Source: DASQFQ01 sp038238015
Lineage (GTDB): Bacteria; Actinomycetota; Thermoleophilia; Solirubrobacterales; Solirubrobacteraceae
Assembly (NCBI GenBank): GCA_038238015.1
Contig: JBBRYA010000002.1
Location: forward strand, 55,371 to 119,370
Reading direction: 5' to 3'
DNA: 64,000 nt
Below, one piece after another: positions 40,804 to 50,272 of the stretch (positions are counted from its first letter, which is position 1; each line of letters starts with the position of its first letter). The position numbers and the translations under genes were made by a program. The notes under the pieces were generated by a model, which saw only the letters and a program-made list of their open reading frames with translations, did no database searches and was not told the DNA's origin.

Positions 40804-41928
40804 GTGAAGATCACGGCCGTCACCACCGAGCGACTCGCGCTCGAGCTCGACCCGCCATTCCACGCCGCCTGGGACCCCCTCCCGCGCACGCGCTTCGAGG
40901 CGACGATCGTGCGCGTGCACACCGACGAGGGCCTCGTCGGCGTGGGCAGCGGCGACACGATGGACGGCTTTGCCCCCTACGAGTCGCTGTTCGTCGGCGA
41001 GGACCCGTTGCGGATCGCGCGCCACGTGCGCGCGCTGGAGACGATCGAGTTCCACGCCGGGCGCTGCTGGCCGCTGGAGGCCGCGCTGTGGGACATCGCC
41101 GGTCAGGCGCTCGGCGTCCCCTGCGCGACGCTGTTCGGCGGCGCCGCCGACCGGCTTCCGGCCTACGCGTCGCTGGGCGAGCTGCGCTCTGGAGAGGCGC
41201 GCGCCGAGCAGGCGCTCGCCCTGCGCGAGCTCGGCTTCCGCGCGCTGAAGCTGCGCGTCGCTCGCGACCGCCTCGACGAGGGCGTCGCCTGCGTGGCCGC
41301 CGTGCGGCAGGCCGTCGGCGACACCATGGAGATCCTCGTCGACCTCAACCAGTGGTGGCGGATGCCGGGCGACGTCGCCCCGGGCCTGTCGCCACAGGCC
41401 GCCCGCCGGGTTGTCGAGCGCCTCGCCGAGCACTCGGTGCTGTGGGTCGAGGAGCCGCTGCCGGGCGCAGACCTCAAGGGCATGCGCACGCTGCGCGAGC
41501 AGACCGGCGTCCAGATCGCCGGCGGCGAGATGGCCCGCAGCTTCGACGAGCTGCTGGCCGCCCACGAGCACGACGCGCTCGACGTCTTCCAGCCCGACGT
41601 CGTGCTCGCGCTCGGGATGTCGCGGACGCGCACGCTGGCCGAGCTGCTGCTGCAGCGCAATCGCCGCTTCACCCCGCATACGTGGACCAACGGCCTCGGT
41701 CTGCTGGCCAACCTGCACGTCGTCTGCGGCGTCGGCGGCGGCCCGTTCGTGGAGTTCCCGTTCGACCCGCCGGGCTGGACCGCCGAGCGCCGCGACTTCA
41801 TGCTCGCCGAGCCGGTCGGCATCGACGCCGACGGCTGCCTGCGCATCCCGCAGCGCCCCGGGCTGGGCGCCGTGCTCGACGAGGACGCGATCGCGCGCCA
41901 CCGCGTCGGCGAGGAGGTGGTCGCATGA
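40804..41928 (+). CDS. enolase-superfamily (mandelate racemase/muconate lactonizing) enzyme
   Basis: This protein of 374 residues has an N-terminal capping domain and a TIM barrel. Visible elements are the Lys motif FRALKLRV (K-x-R, not the usual K-x-K), metal ligands ILVDLNQWW, WVEEPLPGAD and IAGGEMARS, a candidate D in FQPDVVLALGM, and H in FTPHTWTNGLG. This is the mandelate-racemase layout with Asp-His dyad. It probably dehydrates or racemises a sugar acid or hydroxy acid. It heads a four-gene operon with oxidising enzymes; the exact substrate cannot be read. Confidence 0.87.
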   Translation: MKITAVTTERLALELDPPFHAAWDPLPRTRFEATIVRVHTDEGLVGVGSGDTMDGFAPYESLFVGEDPLRIARHVRALETIEFHAGRCWPLEAALWDIAGQALGVPCATLFGGAADRLPAYASLGELRSGEARAEQALALRELGFRALKLRVARDRLDEGVACVAAVRQAVGDTMEILVDLNQWWRMPGDVAPGLSPQAARRVVERLAEHSVLWVEEPLPGADLKGMRTLREQTGVQIAGGEMARSFDELLAAHEHDALDVFQPDVVLALGMSRTRTLAELLLQRNRRFTPHTWTNGLGLLANLHVVCGVGGGPFVEFPFDPPGWTAERRDFMLAEPVGIDADGCLRIPQRPGLGAVLDEDAIARHRVGEEVVA

Positions 41929-43418
41929 CCGCCGTGGCCGCGAGCTGGCACGAGCTGGCCTCGGCGCTGCGCCCGCGCGCGCAGGCGTTCATCGACGGCG
42001 CCTTCGTGCCCGCCGCGAGCGGCGCCACCTACGCCGACGCTAGCCCGCGCGACGGTCGCGCGATCGCCGACGTCGCCCGCTGCGGCGCCGAGGACGTCGA
42101 GCGCGCGGTGGCCGCCGGCCGGGCCGCCTTCGAGGCGGGCGACTGGAGCCAGGCCGCGCCGCGCGAGCGCCGAGCGTTGCTGCTGCGCCTGGCCGGGCTG
42201 ATGGAGGAGCGCCTGGATGAGCTCGCGTTGCTCGAGTCCGTCGACGTCGGCAAGCCGATCGGTGACGCCCTGCGCGTGGACGTGCCCAACGCCGCCGCCT
42301 GCCTGCGCTGGTACGCCGAGGCCGTCGACAAGCTCTACGGCGAGGTCGCGCCGACCGGGCGCGACGCGCTCGCGCTCGTCGAGCGCGAGCCGCTCGGGGT
42401 CATCGGCGCGGTGGTCCCCTGGAACTACCCGCTGATCATCACGGCGTGGAAGCTCGCACCCGCGCTGGCCACCGGCAACAGCGTGGTGCTCAAGCCCGCC
42501 GAGCAGTCGCCGCTGTCGGCGCTCGCGCTCGCCGAGCTGGCCGCCGAGGCCGGGCTGCCCGACGGCGTGCTCAACGTCGTGCCGGGCTTCGGGCCGGAGG
42601 CGGGGGAGCCGCTGGGTCGCCATCCCGGCGTCGACAAGATCGCCTTCACCGGGTCGGTCGAGGTGGGCCGGCGCTTCCAGGTCTATGCGGGCGAGTCCAA
42701 CGGCAAGCAGGTCTCGCTCGAGCTCGGCGGCAAGAGCCCGCAGATCGTGCTGGCCGACGCGCCCGACCTCGACGCGGCGGCGAGCGCGATCGCCTGGGGG
42801 ATCTTCTATAACGCGGGGCAGACCTGCCACGCCGGCTCGCGCCTCGTCGTCGAGCGCCCGATCCGCGAGGAGCTCGTCGCGCGCGTGGTCGCCGCGGCCG
42901 CGGAGCTCGAGCCCGCCGACCCGCTGGATCCGTCTGCGACCGTCGGCGCCGTGATCGGCGAGGCGCCGCTGGAGCGCGTGCTCGAGCACGTCGCCCACGC
43001 CCGCGAGCAGGGCGCGGTGCTCGCCTGCGGCGGCGCGCGCGCAGACCCGGTTCCCGGTGGCAGCTACATGGCGCCGACCGTGCTCGACGCGGTCCCGCCG
43101 CACGCCGCGCTGGTCCACGAAGAGGTCTTCGGCCCCGTCCTGGCCGTGCAGGAGGCCGCCGATGCCGAGGACGCGGTGCGCCTCGCCAACGCGACCGAGT
43201 ACGGGCTGGCAGCGGCGGTATGGACGCGCGAGGTCGCGACCGCCGGGCGCGTCGCGCGGCAGCTGCGCGCGGGCACGGTGTGGGTCAACACCTATGACGC
43301 GGGCGACGTCTCGACCCCGTTCGGGGGCATGAAGGCCTCCGGCCACGGGCGCGATCGCTCGCTGCACGCGCTCGAGCACTGCACACAGCTCAAGACGACC
43401 TGGATCGCGCTCACGTGA
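41925..43418 (+). CDS. aldehyde dehydrogenase
   Basis: This 497-residue enzyme has the general base Glu in LELGGKSPQIV and the catalytic Cys in NAGQTCHAGSR. The cofactor region is GAVVPWNYPLIITAWKLAPALATGNSVVLKPAEQ. It oxidises an aldehyde to a carboxylate with NAD(P). It overlaps the upstream gene by ATGA and the downstream gene by GTGA. In the operon it could oxidise an aldehyde made by the alcohol dehydrogenase or after dehydration. Confidence 0.94.
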   Translation: MTAVAASWHELASALRPRAQAFIDGAFVPAASGATYADASPRDGRAIADVARCGAEDVERAVAAGRAAFEAGDWSQAAPRERRALLLRLAGLMEERLDELALLESVDVGKPIGDALRVDVPNAAACLRWYAEAVDKLYGEVAPTGRDALALVEREPLGVIGAVVPWNYPLIITAWKLAPALATGNSVVLKPAEQSPLSALALAELAAEAGLPDGVLNVVPGFGPEAGEPLGRHPGVDKIAFTGSVEVGRRFQVYAGESNGKQVSLELGGKSPQIVLADAPDLDAAASAIAWGIFYNAGQTCHAGSRLVVERPIREELVARVVAAAAELEPADPLDPSATVGAVIGEAPLERVLEHVAHAREQGAVLACGGARADPVPGGSYMAPTVLDAVPPHAALVHEEVFGPVLAVQEAADAEDAVRLANATEYGLAAAVWTREVATAGRVARQLRAGTVWVNTYDAGDVSTPFGGMKASGHGRDRSLHALEHCTQLKTTWIALT

Positions 43419-44329
43419 GCACGCGCGTCGGCTTCATCGGCCTGGGGCACATGGGCGGCCCGATGTGCGAGCGCGTCGCGCGCGGCGGCTTCGACGTCCG
43501 CGCGTTCGATCTGCGCCCGGAAGCGGTCGACGCCGCGGTCGCGGCCGGCGCCACGGCGGCCGCGTCGGCCGCGGACTGCGCCGCGACGGCCGAGATCCTG
43601 GTCACGATGCTGCCCGCCCCGCCGCACGTCGAGGACGTGCTGCTCGGCCCCGGAGGCGCGCTCGCCGCGCTGCCCGACGGGGCGCTGGCGATCGACATGA
43701 GCACGAGCTCGCCGGCGCTCGGGCGGCGGATCGCCGACGCTGCCGCACCGCGCGGGATCGGCTTTCTCGACGCTCCCGTCGCCGACGCGTTGAAGGCGAG
43801 CGAGGGCGACCTGCACATCTTCGTCGGCGGCGAGGACGCGGACGTCGCCCGCGCCCGGCCGGTGCTGGAGACGATGGGGCGCCCCGAGCGGGTCGTGCAC
43901 GTCGGGCCCCGCGGCGCCGGCTACGCGGTCAAGCTGCTCGTGAACCTGCAGTGGTTCGTCCACGCGGCGGCCGCCGCCGAGGCGCTCGTGATCGGCACGC
44001 GCGCGGGGATCGACCTGCGCATCCTGTACACGGCGCTGGTGGCCGGCCCCGCTCGGTCCTCGTTCCTGGAGAACGAGGCGCTCGAGGTGCTCGAGCACGG
44101 CGAGTACGGGGAGCGCTTCCCGCTCGGCCTGGTGGCGAAGGACCTCGGGATGGCGCTCGAGCTCGCCCACGAGTCGGGCGTCGCGGCCGAGGTCTCCACG
44201 CGCACCCACGAGCTCTACGACCACGTGCTCGAGCGCTACGGCGCCGGGGCGGGCGAGATGGCCGTGCTGCGCCACTACGAGGATCTCGCGGGAACGCCGC
44301 TGCGCTTCGGGGCGCCCGATGGCGGTTGA
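43415..44329 (+). CDS. NAD(P)-dependent 3-hydroxyisobutyrate-dehydrogenase-like enzyme
   Basis: This 304-residue enzyme has the N-terminal Rossmann motif IGLGHMGGPMCERV. The substrate-site block is DAPVADALKASEGDLHIFVGG, and the catalytic Lys is in GAGYAVKLLVN. The family oxidises beta-hydroxyacids such as 3-hydroxyisobutyrate or tartronate semialdehyde substrates. It starts at a GTG overlapping the aldehyde dehydrogenase stop. Confidence 0.91.
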   Translation: MSTRVGFIGLGHMGGPMCERVARGGFDVRAFDLRPEAVDAAVAAGATAAASAADCAATAEILVTMLPAPPHVEDVLLGPGGALAALPDGALAIDMSTSSPALGRRIADAAAPRGIGFLDAPVADALKASEGDLHIFVGGEDADVARARPVLETMGRPERVVHVGPRGAGYAVKLLVNLQWFVHAAAAAEALVIGTRAGIDLRILYTALVAGPARSSFLENEALEVLEHGEYGERFPLGLVAKDLGMALELAHESGVAAEVSTRTHELYDHVLERYGAGAGEMAVLRHYEDLAGTPLRFGAPDGG

Positions 44330-45452
44330 GGCCGCGCTGCGGATCCCTCCACGCCCCGAGATGGTGCTCGGCGACGGCGCCGTCGACGACCTCCCGGAGC
44401 TCGTGCGACGCCTCGGCGCGGAGGCCGCCTTCGTGGTCACCGACCGCGGGCTGGTCGAGGCCGGGGTCGCAGGCCGCGTGGTGGCGCGGCTCGAGGCCGC
44501 TGGGCTGCGCACCGCCGTCCACGACGGCGTCGGGGCCAATCCGAGCGCGGCCGACGTGCTGGCCGGCTCGGCGGCGCTGCGCTCCTTCGGCCCGACCGTG
44601 ATCGTCGCCGTCGGCGGGGGCTCACCGATCGACGCGGCCAAGGCGATGGCGCTGCACGCGGCGAACGACCGGCCGCTGGAGGCGCTCGACCAACGCGCCG
44701 CCGGCCTCGCGCCGGCCGCGCCGCTGATCGCCGTGCCGACCACCGCCGGCACGGGAACCGAGACCAACGGCTTCGCGGTCATCGACGACCATGCCGCGCG
44801 TCGCAAGCGCTACGTCGGGCACCCGTCCGCGCTGCCGCGCTTCGCGGTGCTCGATCCCGCCCTCTCGGTCACAGCGCCGCCGCGAGTGACCGCGGCCTGC
44901 GGGATCGATGTCCTCGCCCATGCGATCGAGTCGCTGCAGGCTCGCAACGGCAACGCCTACTCGGCGGCGCTCGGCCTCGAGGCCGTCCGCCTGGTCGTGG
45001 CGAACCTGTCCGCGGTCGTCGCCGACCCGCGCGACCGCGAGGGCCGCTCGGCGATGCTGCTCGCCGCCCACCTCGCCGGCCTGGCCTTCGCCACGACCGG
45101 CCTCGGGACCGCGCACGCGATCGGCCACGCGCTGTCGGCCCGCTATGGGACGCCGCACGGCGTCGCCCTGGCTGCCGTGCTGCCGCTGGTCGTGCGGCTG
45201 AACGCCGGCGAGCGCAGGAGCGAGACCGCGCGCATCGCCGAGGCGGCGGGCGCCGCACCGGGGCGAGTGCCGGAGGCCGTCGCGGAGCTTCAGGAGCGCA
45301 GCGGCCTGCACCCGACCCTGCGCGAGCTCGGCGTCCCGCACCGCCACCTACCCGCGCTCGCCGACGCCGCGCTGGCCGACGAGGTCGTCGCCAACGCCCC
45401 GCGGATCCCGTCGCGCGCCGAGCTGGTGCGCCTGCTCGACCTCGCGTACTAG
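44319..45452 (+). CDS. iron-containing alcohol dehydrogenase
   Basis: This 377-residue protein has the NAD-binding GGGSPIDAAKAMA and metal-ligand His residues in HAIESLQA and HAIGHALSARYGTPHG. It probably oxidises an alcohol or reduces an aldehyde. It overlaps the previous gene by 11 bases and is the last gene of the catabolic operon. Its stop lies 3 bases before the convergent NERD-like gene. Confidence 0.92.
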   Translation: MAVEAALRIPPRPEMVLGDGAVDDLPELVRRLGAEAAFVVTDRGLVEAGVAGRVVARLEAAGLRTAVHDGVGANPSAADVLAGSAALRSFGPTVIVAVGGGSPIDAAKAMALHAANDRPLEALDQRAAGLAPAAPLIAVPTTAGTGTETNGFAVIDDHAARRKRYVGHPSALPRFAVLDPALSVTAPPRVTAACGIDVLAHAIESLQARNGNAYSAALGLEAVRLVVANLSAVVADPRDREGRSAMLLAAHLAGLAFATTGLGTAHAIGHALSARYGTPHGVALAAVLPLVVRLNAGERRSETARIAEAAGAAPGRVPEAVAELQERSGLHPTLRELGVPHRHLPALADAALADEVVANAPRIPSRAELVRLLDLAY

Positions 45453-45455
45453 CGC

Positions 45456-45980
45456 CTAGCGCAGCGTCGCGTCGAGCACCCGCGCGACCGCCGCGATCCG
45501 CTCGTCCTCCAGCAGCCCGGGCCGAACGAGATGCCGGGCGGCTCCGCGGGTCCCGCGGATCTGCACGCCGCGCACCTCCAGGCTGGCGATCAGCGGCAGC
45601 CCTCCGGCGTCGGAGAGGCAGAGCAGCCCGGACACCGGCACCTCGGGCGCGCCGCAGCGCTCGAGCACGCTCCGCACCGCCGCGGTCTGCGCGACGAGGG
45701 CCTCGACGATTCGTGTGCGGTCGCGGCCCTGGACCAGAAGCTGCTCGGTGCGAGGCAGCAGCCGCCCGCCGGTGACCCGCACGCGCAGCGGGCCGGTGAC
45801 GCTCTCGGCGGCGATGGCCGTCACCCCCGTCGGACCGACGGCGAGCAGCGCGACGCTCCCGGCCGCGCCGGGGAGCACGCAGTCGGGGAGCAGGATCACG
45901 GGGCCGCCGGCGAGCAGCCGGGCGAGCGGGCGCGCGCTGCGCTCGTACCCGCTGCCGGCCGAGGACCAGAAATCGGTCAT
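45456..45980 (-). CDS. NERD-like protein with altered catalytic residues
   Basis: This 174-residue protein has a beta-rich core (SVALLAVGPTGVTAIAAESVTGPLRVRV) followed by LLVQGRDRTRIVEALVAQTAAVRSVL and a late block VPVSGLLCLSDAGGLPL. This order matches nuclease-related (NERD) domain proteins, in which the core usually reads VIDAKxxxG. Here the D and K are replaced (AIAAES), so it is probably not a nuclease. The role is unknown. Confidence 0.6.
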   Translation of the reverse strand: MTDFWSSAGSGYERSARPLARLLAGGPVILLPDCVLPGAAGSVALLAVGPTGVTAIAAESVTGPLRVRVTGGRLLPRTEQLLVQGRDRTRIVEALVAQTAAVRSVLERCGAPEVPVSGLLCLSDAGGLPLIASLEVRGVQIRGTRGAARHLVRPGLLEDERIAAVARVLDATLR

Positions 45981-46054
45981 CCACGACAGGTATCGGAACG
46001 CCGGCCGGGCGGGGCGAGCGGCCGCGGCCTCAGCGGACGGCTTGGCTCACGACG

Positions 46055-46549
46055 CTAGGCGAAGGCGACGGCCGCGGCACGATCGCCGAGCTCGTGCAGC
46101 CGCGCGATCTGATCCTCGGCGCGCGCCTCGAGCCGGCTGAGCTCGGCGGCGTCGAGTCGGTCATCGCCCGGCGCGCGGGCGAGCAGCGTTCGCCAGAGGC
46201 TCAGCTTGCCGCTCACCCCGGTGATCAGCGTCTCGATCTCGACCATCCGGCTGAGCGGGGAGTAGCCGCGCAGCTGCCCGTTGGGCTTGAGGCGGCCGGC
46301 CTTCTCGACCGCCCACGCGACGCGCGACTTGAGCGCGTCCTCGCTGACCCCTTGGCGCCCCATGATCCGCACGAGCTCGTCGCGGTCGTCGACGATCTCA
46401 CCGGCCAGCCGGCTCAGCGGCTCCCCGAACTCCGAGCCCTGATTCGCCCCCGCCGTCCGCTTAGCGAGCTCGACTCCGCCCGTCGCGCCGGCGAGGTGAT
46501 CGCGCAGATAGAGCGCGAAGCGCTTGTCGCCGTCGGCCGAGGACGCCAT
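46055..46549 (-). CDS. helical hypothetical protein (possible ferritin-like bundle)
   Basis: This 164-residue, almost entirely helical protein has no membrane segment. The helices (KRFALYLRDHLAGATGGVEL, FGEPLSRLAGEIVDDRDELVRIM, LSRMVEIETLITGVSGKLSLW, AAELSRLEARAEDQIARLHEL) suggest a four-helix bundle. No clear metal-ligand pattern (ExxH) is present. It lies between the NERD-like gene and ribokinase and may be co-transcribed with ribokinase, whose stop is 9 bases upstream of its start. The family is not recognised with confidence. Confidence 0.7.
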   Translation of the reverse strand: MASSADGDKRFALYLRDHLAGATGGVELAKRTAGANQGSEFGEPLSRLAGEIVDDRDELVRIMGRQGVSEDALKSRVAWAVEKAGRLKPNGQLRGYSPLSRMVEIETLITGVSGKLSLWRTLLARAPGDDRLDAAELSRLEARAEDQIARLHELGDRAAAVAFA

Positions 46550-46558
46550 GAGGGCGAG

Positions 46559-47440
46559 CTACCCGTTCGCGCGGCGCGGCATCCCTTCGCGCGCGCCCGC
46601 CGCGCGCGTGGACTCCGCCGCAGCGGCGACGGCGCGCCGGACGGCCCCCGCCAGGCTCGCACCTCCGGCCAGCTCGCCGGCCAGCGCCCCGTTGAAGGCG
46701 TCACCCGCACCCGTCGTGTCAACGGCGTCGACCTTCGGCGCGGGCACGCGCGCGACCTCTTCGCCCTCGGCGATCAGCGCGCCCTCCGCGCCGGCGGTGA
46801 CGACGACCGGCGCGCGCGTCCGCGCGGCGAGCGCCAACGCCGCGGCGGTCACGTCCCGCTCCCCGGCGAGCTCGCGGGCCTCGTCGGCGTTGGGGGTGAG
46901 CAGGGGGGAGAGCTCGACCAGCTCAGGCGCCAGGTCGCGCGCCGGCGCGGGGTTGAGCACGATCAGCAGCCCGGCCTCGCGGGCGGCCCGCGCGGCCGCG
47001 ATCAGCGGCTTGTCGGAGACCTCGAAGCCAAGCAGCACGACGCCGTGCGCCGCGCTCTCCAGCGCGCGCGTCACCGCCACCGGGTCGAGCTCGGCGTTCG
47101 CACCTGAGGCCACCGCGATCTGGTTCTCGCCCGCCTCGTCGACGACGATCAGCGCGACGCCCGTCGGGCTGCCCGGCACGCGCGCGATCGCCGTCACGTC
47201 GACGCCCTCGGCCTCCAGCAGCGCGATCGCCTCGGCGCCGAGGTCGTCGTCGCCGACCGCGCCGATCATCCGCACGTCGGCCCCGAGCCGCGCGGCGGCC
47301 ACGGCCTGGTTGGCGCCCTTGCCGCCGCCGTGGCGCTCGAAGCTCCCGCCCGCGACGGTCTCCCCGGGCCGCGGCAGCGCGGCGGCGGTGACGACGAGGT
47401 CGACGTTGACCGACCCGACCACGTAGACGTCGCACGCCAT
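46559..47440 (-). CDS. rbsK: ribokinase (PfkB family)
   Basis: This 293-residue sugar kinase has the N-terminal VGSVNVDLVV and the substrate-site FERHGGGKGANQAVAAARLGA. The catalytic DTTGAGDAFNGALAG has the Asp base. It phosphorylates ribose or a similar sugar. The ATG at 47440 is chosen; a GTG at 47449 is also possible. It is divergent from a sugar ABC importer, and a palindromic operator candidate lies between them, so uptake and phosphorylation are probably regulated together. Confidence 0.93.
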   Translation of the reverse strand: MACDVYVVGSVNVDLVVTAAALPRPGETVAGGSFERHGGGKGANQAVAAARLGADVRMIGAVGDDDLGAEAIALLEAEGVDVTAIARVPGSPTGVALIVVDEAGENQIAVASGANAELDPVAVTRALESAAHGVVLLGFEVSDKPLIAAARAAREAGLLIVLNPAPARDLAPELVELSPLLTPNADEARELAGERDVTAAALALAARTRAPVVVTAGAEGALIAEGEEVARVPAPKVDAVDTTGAGDAFNGALAGELAGGASLAGAVRRAVAAAAESTRAAGAREGMPRRANG

Positions 47441-47456
47441 CCGCGCCACCCTATTT

Positions 47457-47475
47457 GACCGGTTTCGTACCGGTC
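47457..47475. promoter_or_regulatory. probable operator of the ribokinase / sugar ABC divergon
   Basis: Perfect inverted repeat GACCGGT-TTCGT-ACCGGTC in the short divergent spacer (47441-47497). Size and position fit a LacI- or ROK-type repressor site. No such regulator gene is in the window. Confidence 0.68.
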
Positions 47476-47497
47476 GTCACATGGGTACACGCGGCGA

Positions 47498-48520
47498 GTG
47501 GCGTCGACGGCTGTGAGGGGGCACGAGGCAAGCTCATCCGATCGCGGGATGAACCTTGCACTGCGCCTGATCGGCATCGGCCCGGTCCTGATCCTCGCGC
47601 TGCTGGTCGTGATCCTCACGCTGGCCACGCCGTTCTTCCTGACCGGCGAGAACCTCAAGAACGTGCTCGTCCAGGTCGCGCCGCTGGCCTGCCTGGCGAT
47701 CGGACAGCTCTTCGTGATCCTGGTCGGCGGCATCGACCTCTCGGTCGGCTCGCTGCTCGCGCTGTGCACGGTGACCGGCTCGCTCGCCTACGGTTGGGGC
47801 AGCCTCGGCCCGGTGCTGACCGTCCCCGCAATCCTGCTCACAGGCATCGCGGTCGGCGCACTCAACGGGATCATGCTCGTGAAGGGGCGCATGCCCCACG
47901 CCTTCATCCCGACGCTGGCGACGCTGAACGCCGCGCGCGGGCTCGCGCTGCTGCTGGCCCACGGAGCGCCGCAGCCGGGGATGCCGAAGATCGTCACCAC
48001 GGCGGGCGCCGGCGAGCTCGGCCCGATCCCCGTCCCGGTGCTGATCGTCGCCGCCTTCGCCGGGCTCGCGTGGCTGCTGACCACGCGGCTTCAGTGGGGG
48101 CGCTGGATCTACCTCGTGGGCGGGGACCGCGAGGCCGCGCGGCGGCTCGGCATCCCCGTCGACCGCATCGTCATCTCCGTCTTCGTGTTCAGCGGCTTCG
48201 CCGCCGGCCTGGCCGGGCTGATCACCGCCGGGCGCACCAACGCGGGCTATCCATCGGCGGGCGAGCTCGACGAGCTTGCCGCGATCTCGGCGGTGATCAT
48301 CGGCGGGGCGAGCTTCTTCGGCGGGCGAGGGACCGTCGGCGGGGCGATCGTCGGCGTGCTGATCTTCGGGGTGATCAAGAACGGGCTGAACCTTCTAAAC
48401 GTCAGCGTCTACCTGCAGCTGATCGTCATCGGGATCATCGTCGTGGTCGCGGTCGAGCTCGACGTGATGCGCCGCCGCCTGGAGGAGCGCTTCCGCACCC
48501 GACAGGGAGCCGAGGCCTGA
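47498..48520 (+). CDS. sugar ABC importer permease (RbsC-like)
   Basis: This protein of 340 residues (323 if the ATG at 47549 is used) has eight to ten hydrophobic helices. It has the RbsC-family blocks IGQLFVILVGGIDLSVGSLLAL, GRWIYLVGGDREAARRLGI and AVIIGGASFFGGRGTVGGAIVGV. It forms the membrane channel for the sugar delivered by the binding protein at 49274. Confidence 0.93.
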   Translation: MASTAVRGHEASSSDRGMNLALRLIGIGPVLILALLVVILTLATPFFLTGENLKNVLVQVAPLACLAIGQLFVILVGGIDLSVGSLLALCTVTGSLAYGWGSLGPVLTVPAILLTGIAVGALNGIMLVKGRMPHAFIPTLATLNAARGLALLLAHGAPQPGMPKIVTTAGAGELGPIPVPVLIVAAFAGLAWLLTTRLQWGRWIYLVGGDREAARRLGIPVDRIVISVFVFSGFAAGLAGLITAGRTNAGYPSAGELDELAAISAVIIGGASFFGGRGTVGGAIVGVLIFGVIKNGLNLLNVSVYLQLIVIGIIVVVAVELDVMRRRLEERFRTRQGAEA

Positions 48521-48521
48521 C

Positions 48522-49273
<752 letters not shown>

Positions 49274-49277
<4 letters not shown>

Positions 49278-50269
49278 GCGCGCGGTCGCGGCTCGCGCTT
49301 CTCGGAGCGCTGCTGGCGACCCTCCTGCTCGGCGCGTGCGGCGGGCAGCTCGGAAGCGGCGAGAGCTCCAAGACCGTGAAGATCGGGTTCGTCCCCAAGT
49401 CGCTCAACCAGGAGTACTGGGTCAACACCGAGCGCGGCGCGCAGTCAGTCAAGGGACCGGCCACGAAGGTCATCACGCAGGCTGCGGGCTCCGACCTCGC
49501 GATCCAGGATCAGATCGACATCGTCGAGAACCTGCTCTCCCAGAAGGTCGACGCTCTGGTCATCGCGCCGTCGGATGCCGACCTGCTGCTGCCGGTGCTC
49601 AAGCGCGCCGCGGCCAAGGTTCCCGTCGTGCTCTTCGACTCCGACATCGCGGCCTGGAAGCAGAAGGTCTCCTACGTCGGGACGAAGAACTTCGACGGCG
49701 CCAAGCTGGCGGGCAAGTACATCGCCTCCAAGCTCAAGGGCGGCGGACAGCTGGCGGTGATCTCCGGCATCCCGGGCTCCCAGATCGGCATCGAGCGCGT
49801 CAACGGGATGAAGGCCGGCCTCAAGGAAGCGGGGGCGGCGAACAAGGTCAAGATCGTCAAGGAGATCCCCGGGAACTTCGACCGCGCGCAGTCGGTCGGG
49901 GCGATGGAGGACATCCTGCAGACCAACCCCAAGGTCAACGCCGTGTTCTGCGCCAACGACCAGGAGGCGCTCGGCGCGATCGAGTCGATCAGCGCGCGCG
50001 GGCTGAGCAAGCAGATCCTGCTCGTCGGGTTCGACGGCGCGCTGGAGGCGACGCAGAAGATCCTCTCCGGCGACATGGACGCGACCGTCGCCCAGGCCCC
50101 CTACGACATGGGCAAGATCGGCGTCCAGACCGCGATCGCCAAGCTGAAGGGCAAGCCCGTCAAGAAGACGATCAACACGGGCGCGCGGCTCGTGGACCCG
50201 CAGAACGCCAAGAAGTACTTCGCCGAGGTCCGCAACAAGCTCGGCGGGACGGGGCGCGGGGGGAACTAG
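49274..50269 (+). CDS. sugar-binding lipoprotein of the ABC importer
   Basis: This 331-residue protein has a lipoprotein signal with lipobox LLGACGG (Cys about residue 22). The mature part is a periplasmic-binding-protein type 1 fold (KIGFVPKSLNQEYWVNTERGAQS; VVLFDSDI; GIPGSQIGIERVNGMKAGL; ILLVGFDGALEATQKI). It delivers the sugar to the permease. In Gram-positive-type cells it would be membrane anchored. Confidence 0.93.
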
Positions 50270-50272
50270 CGC

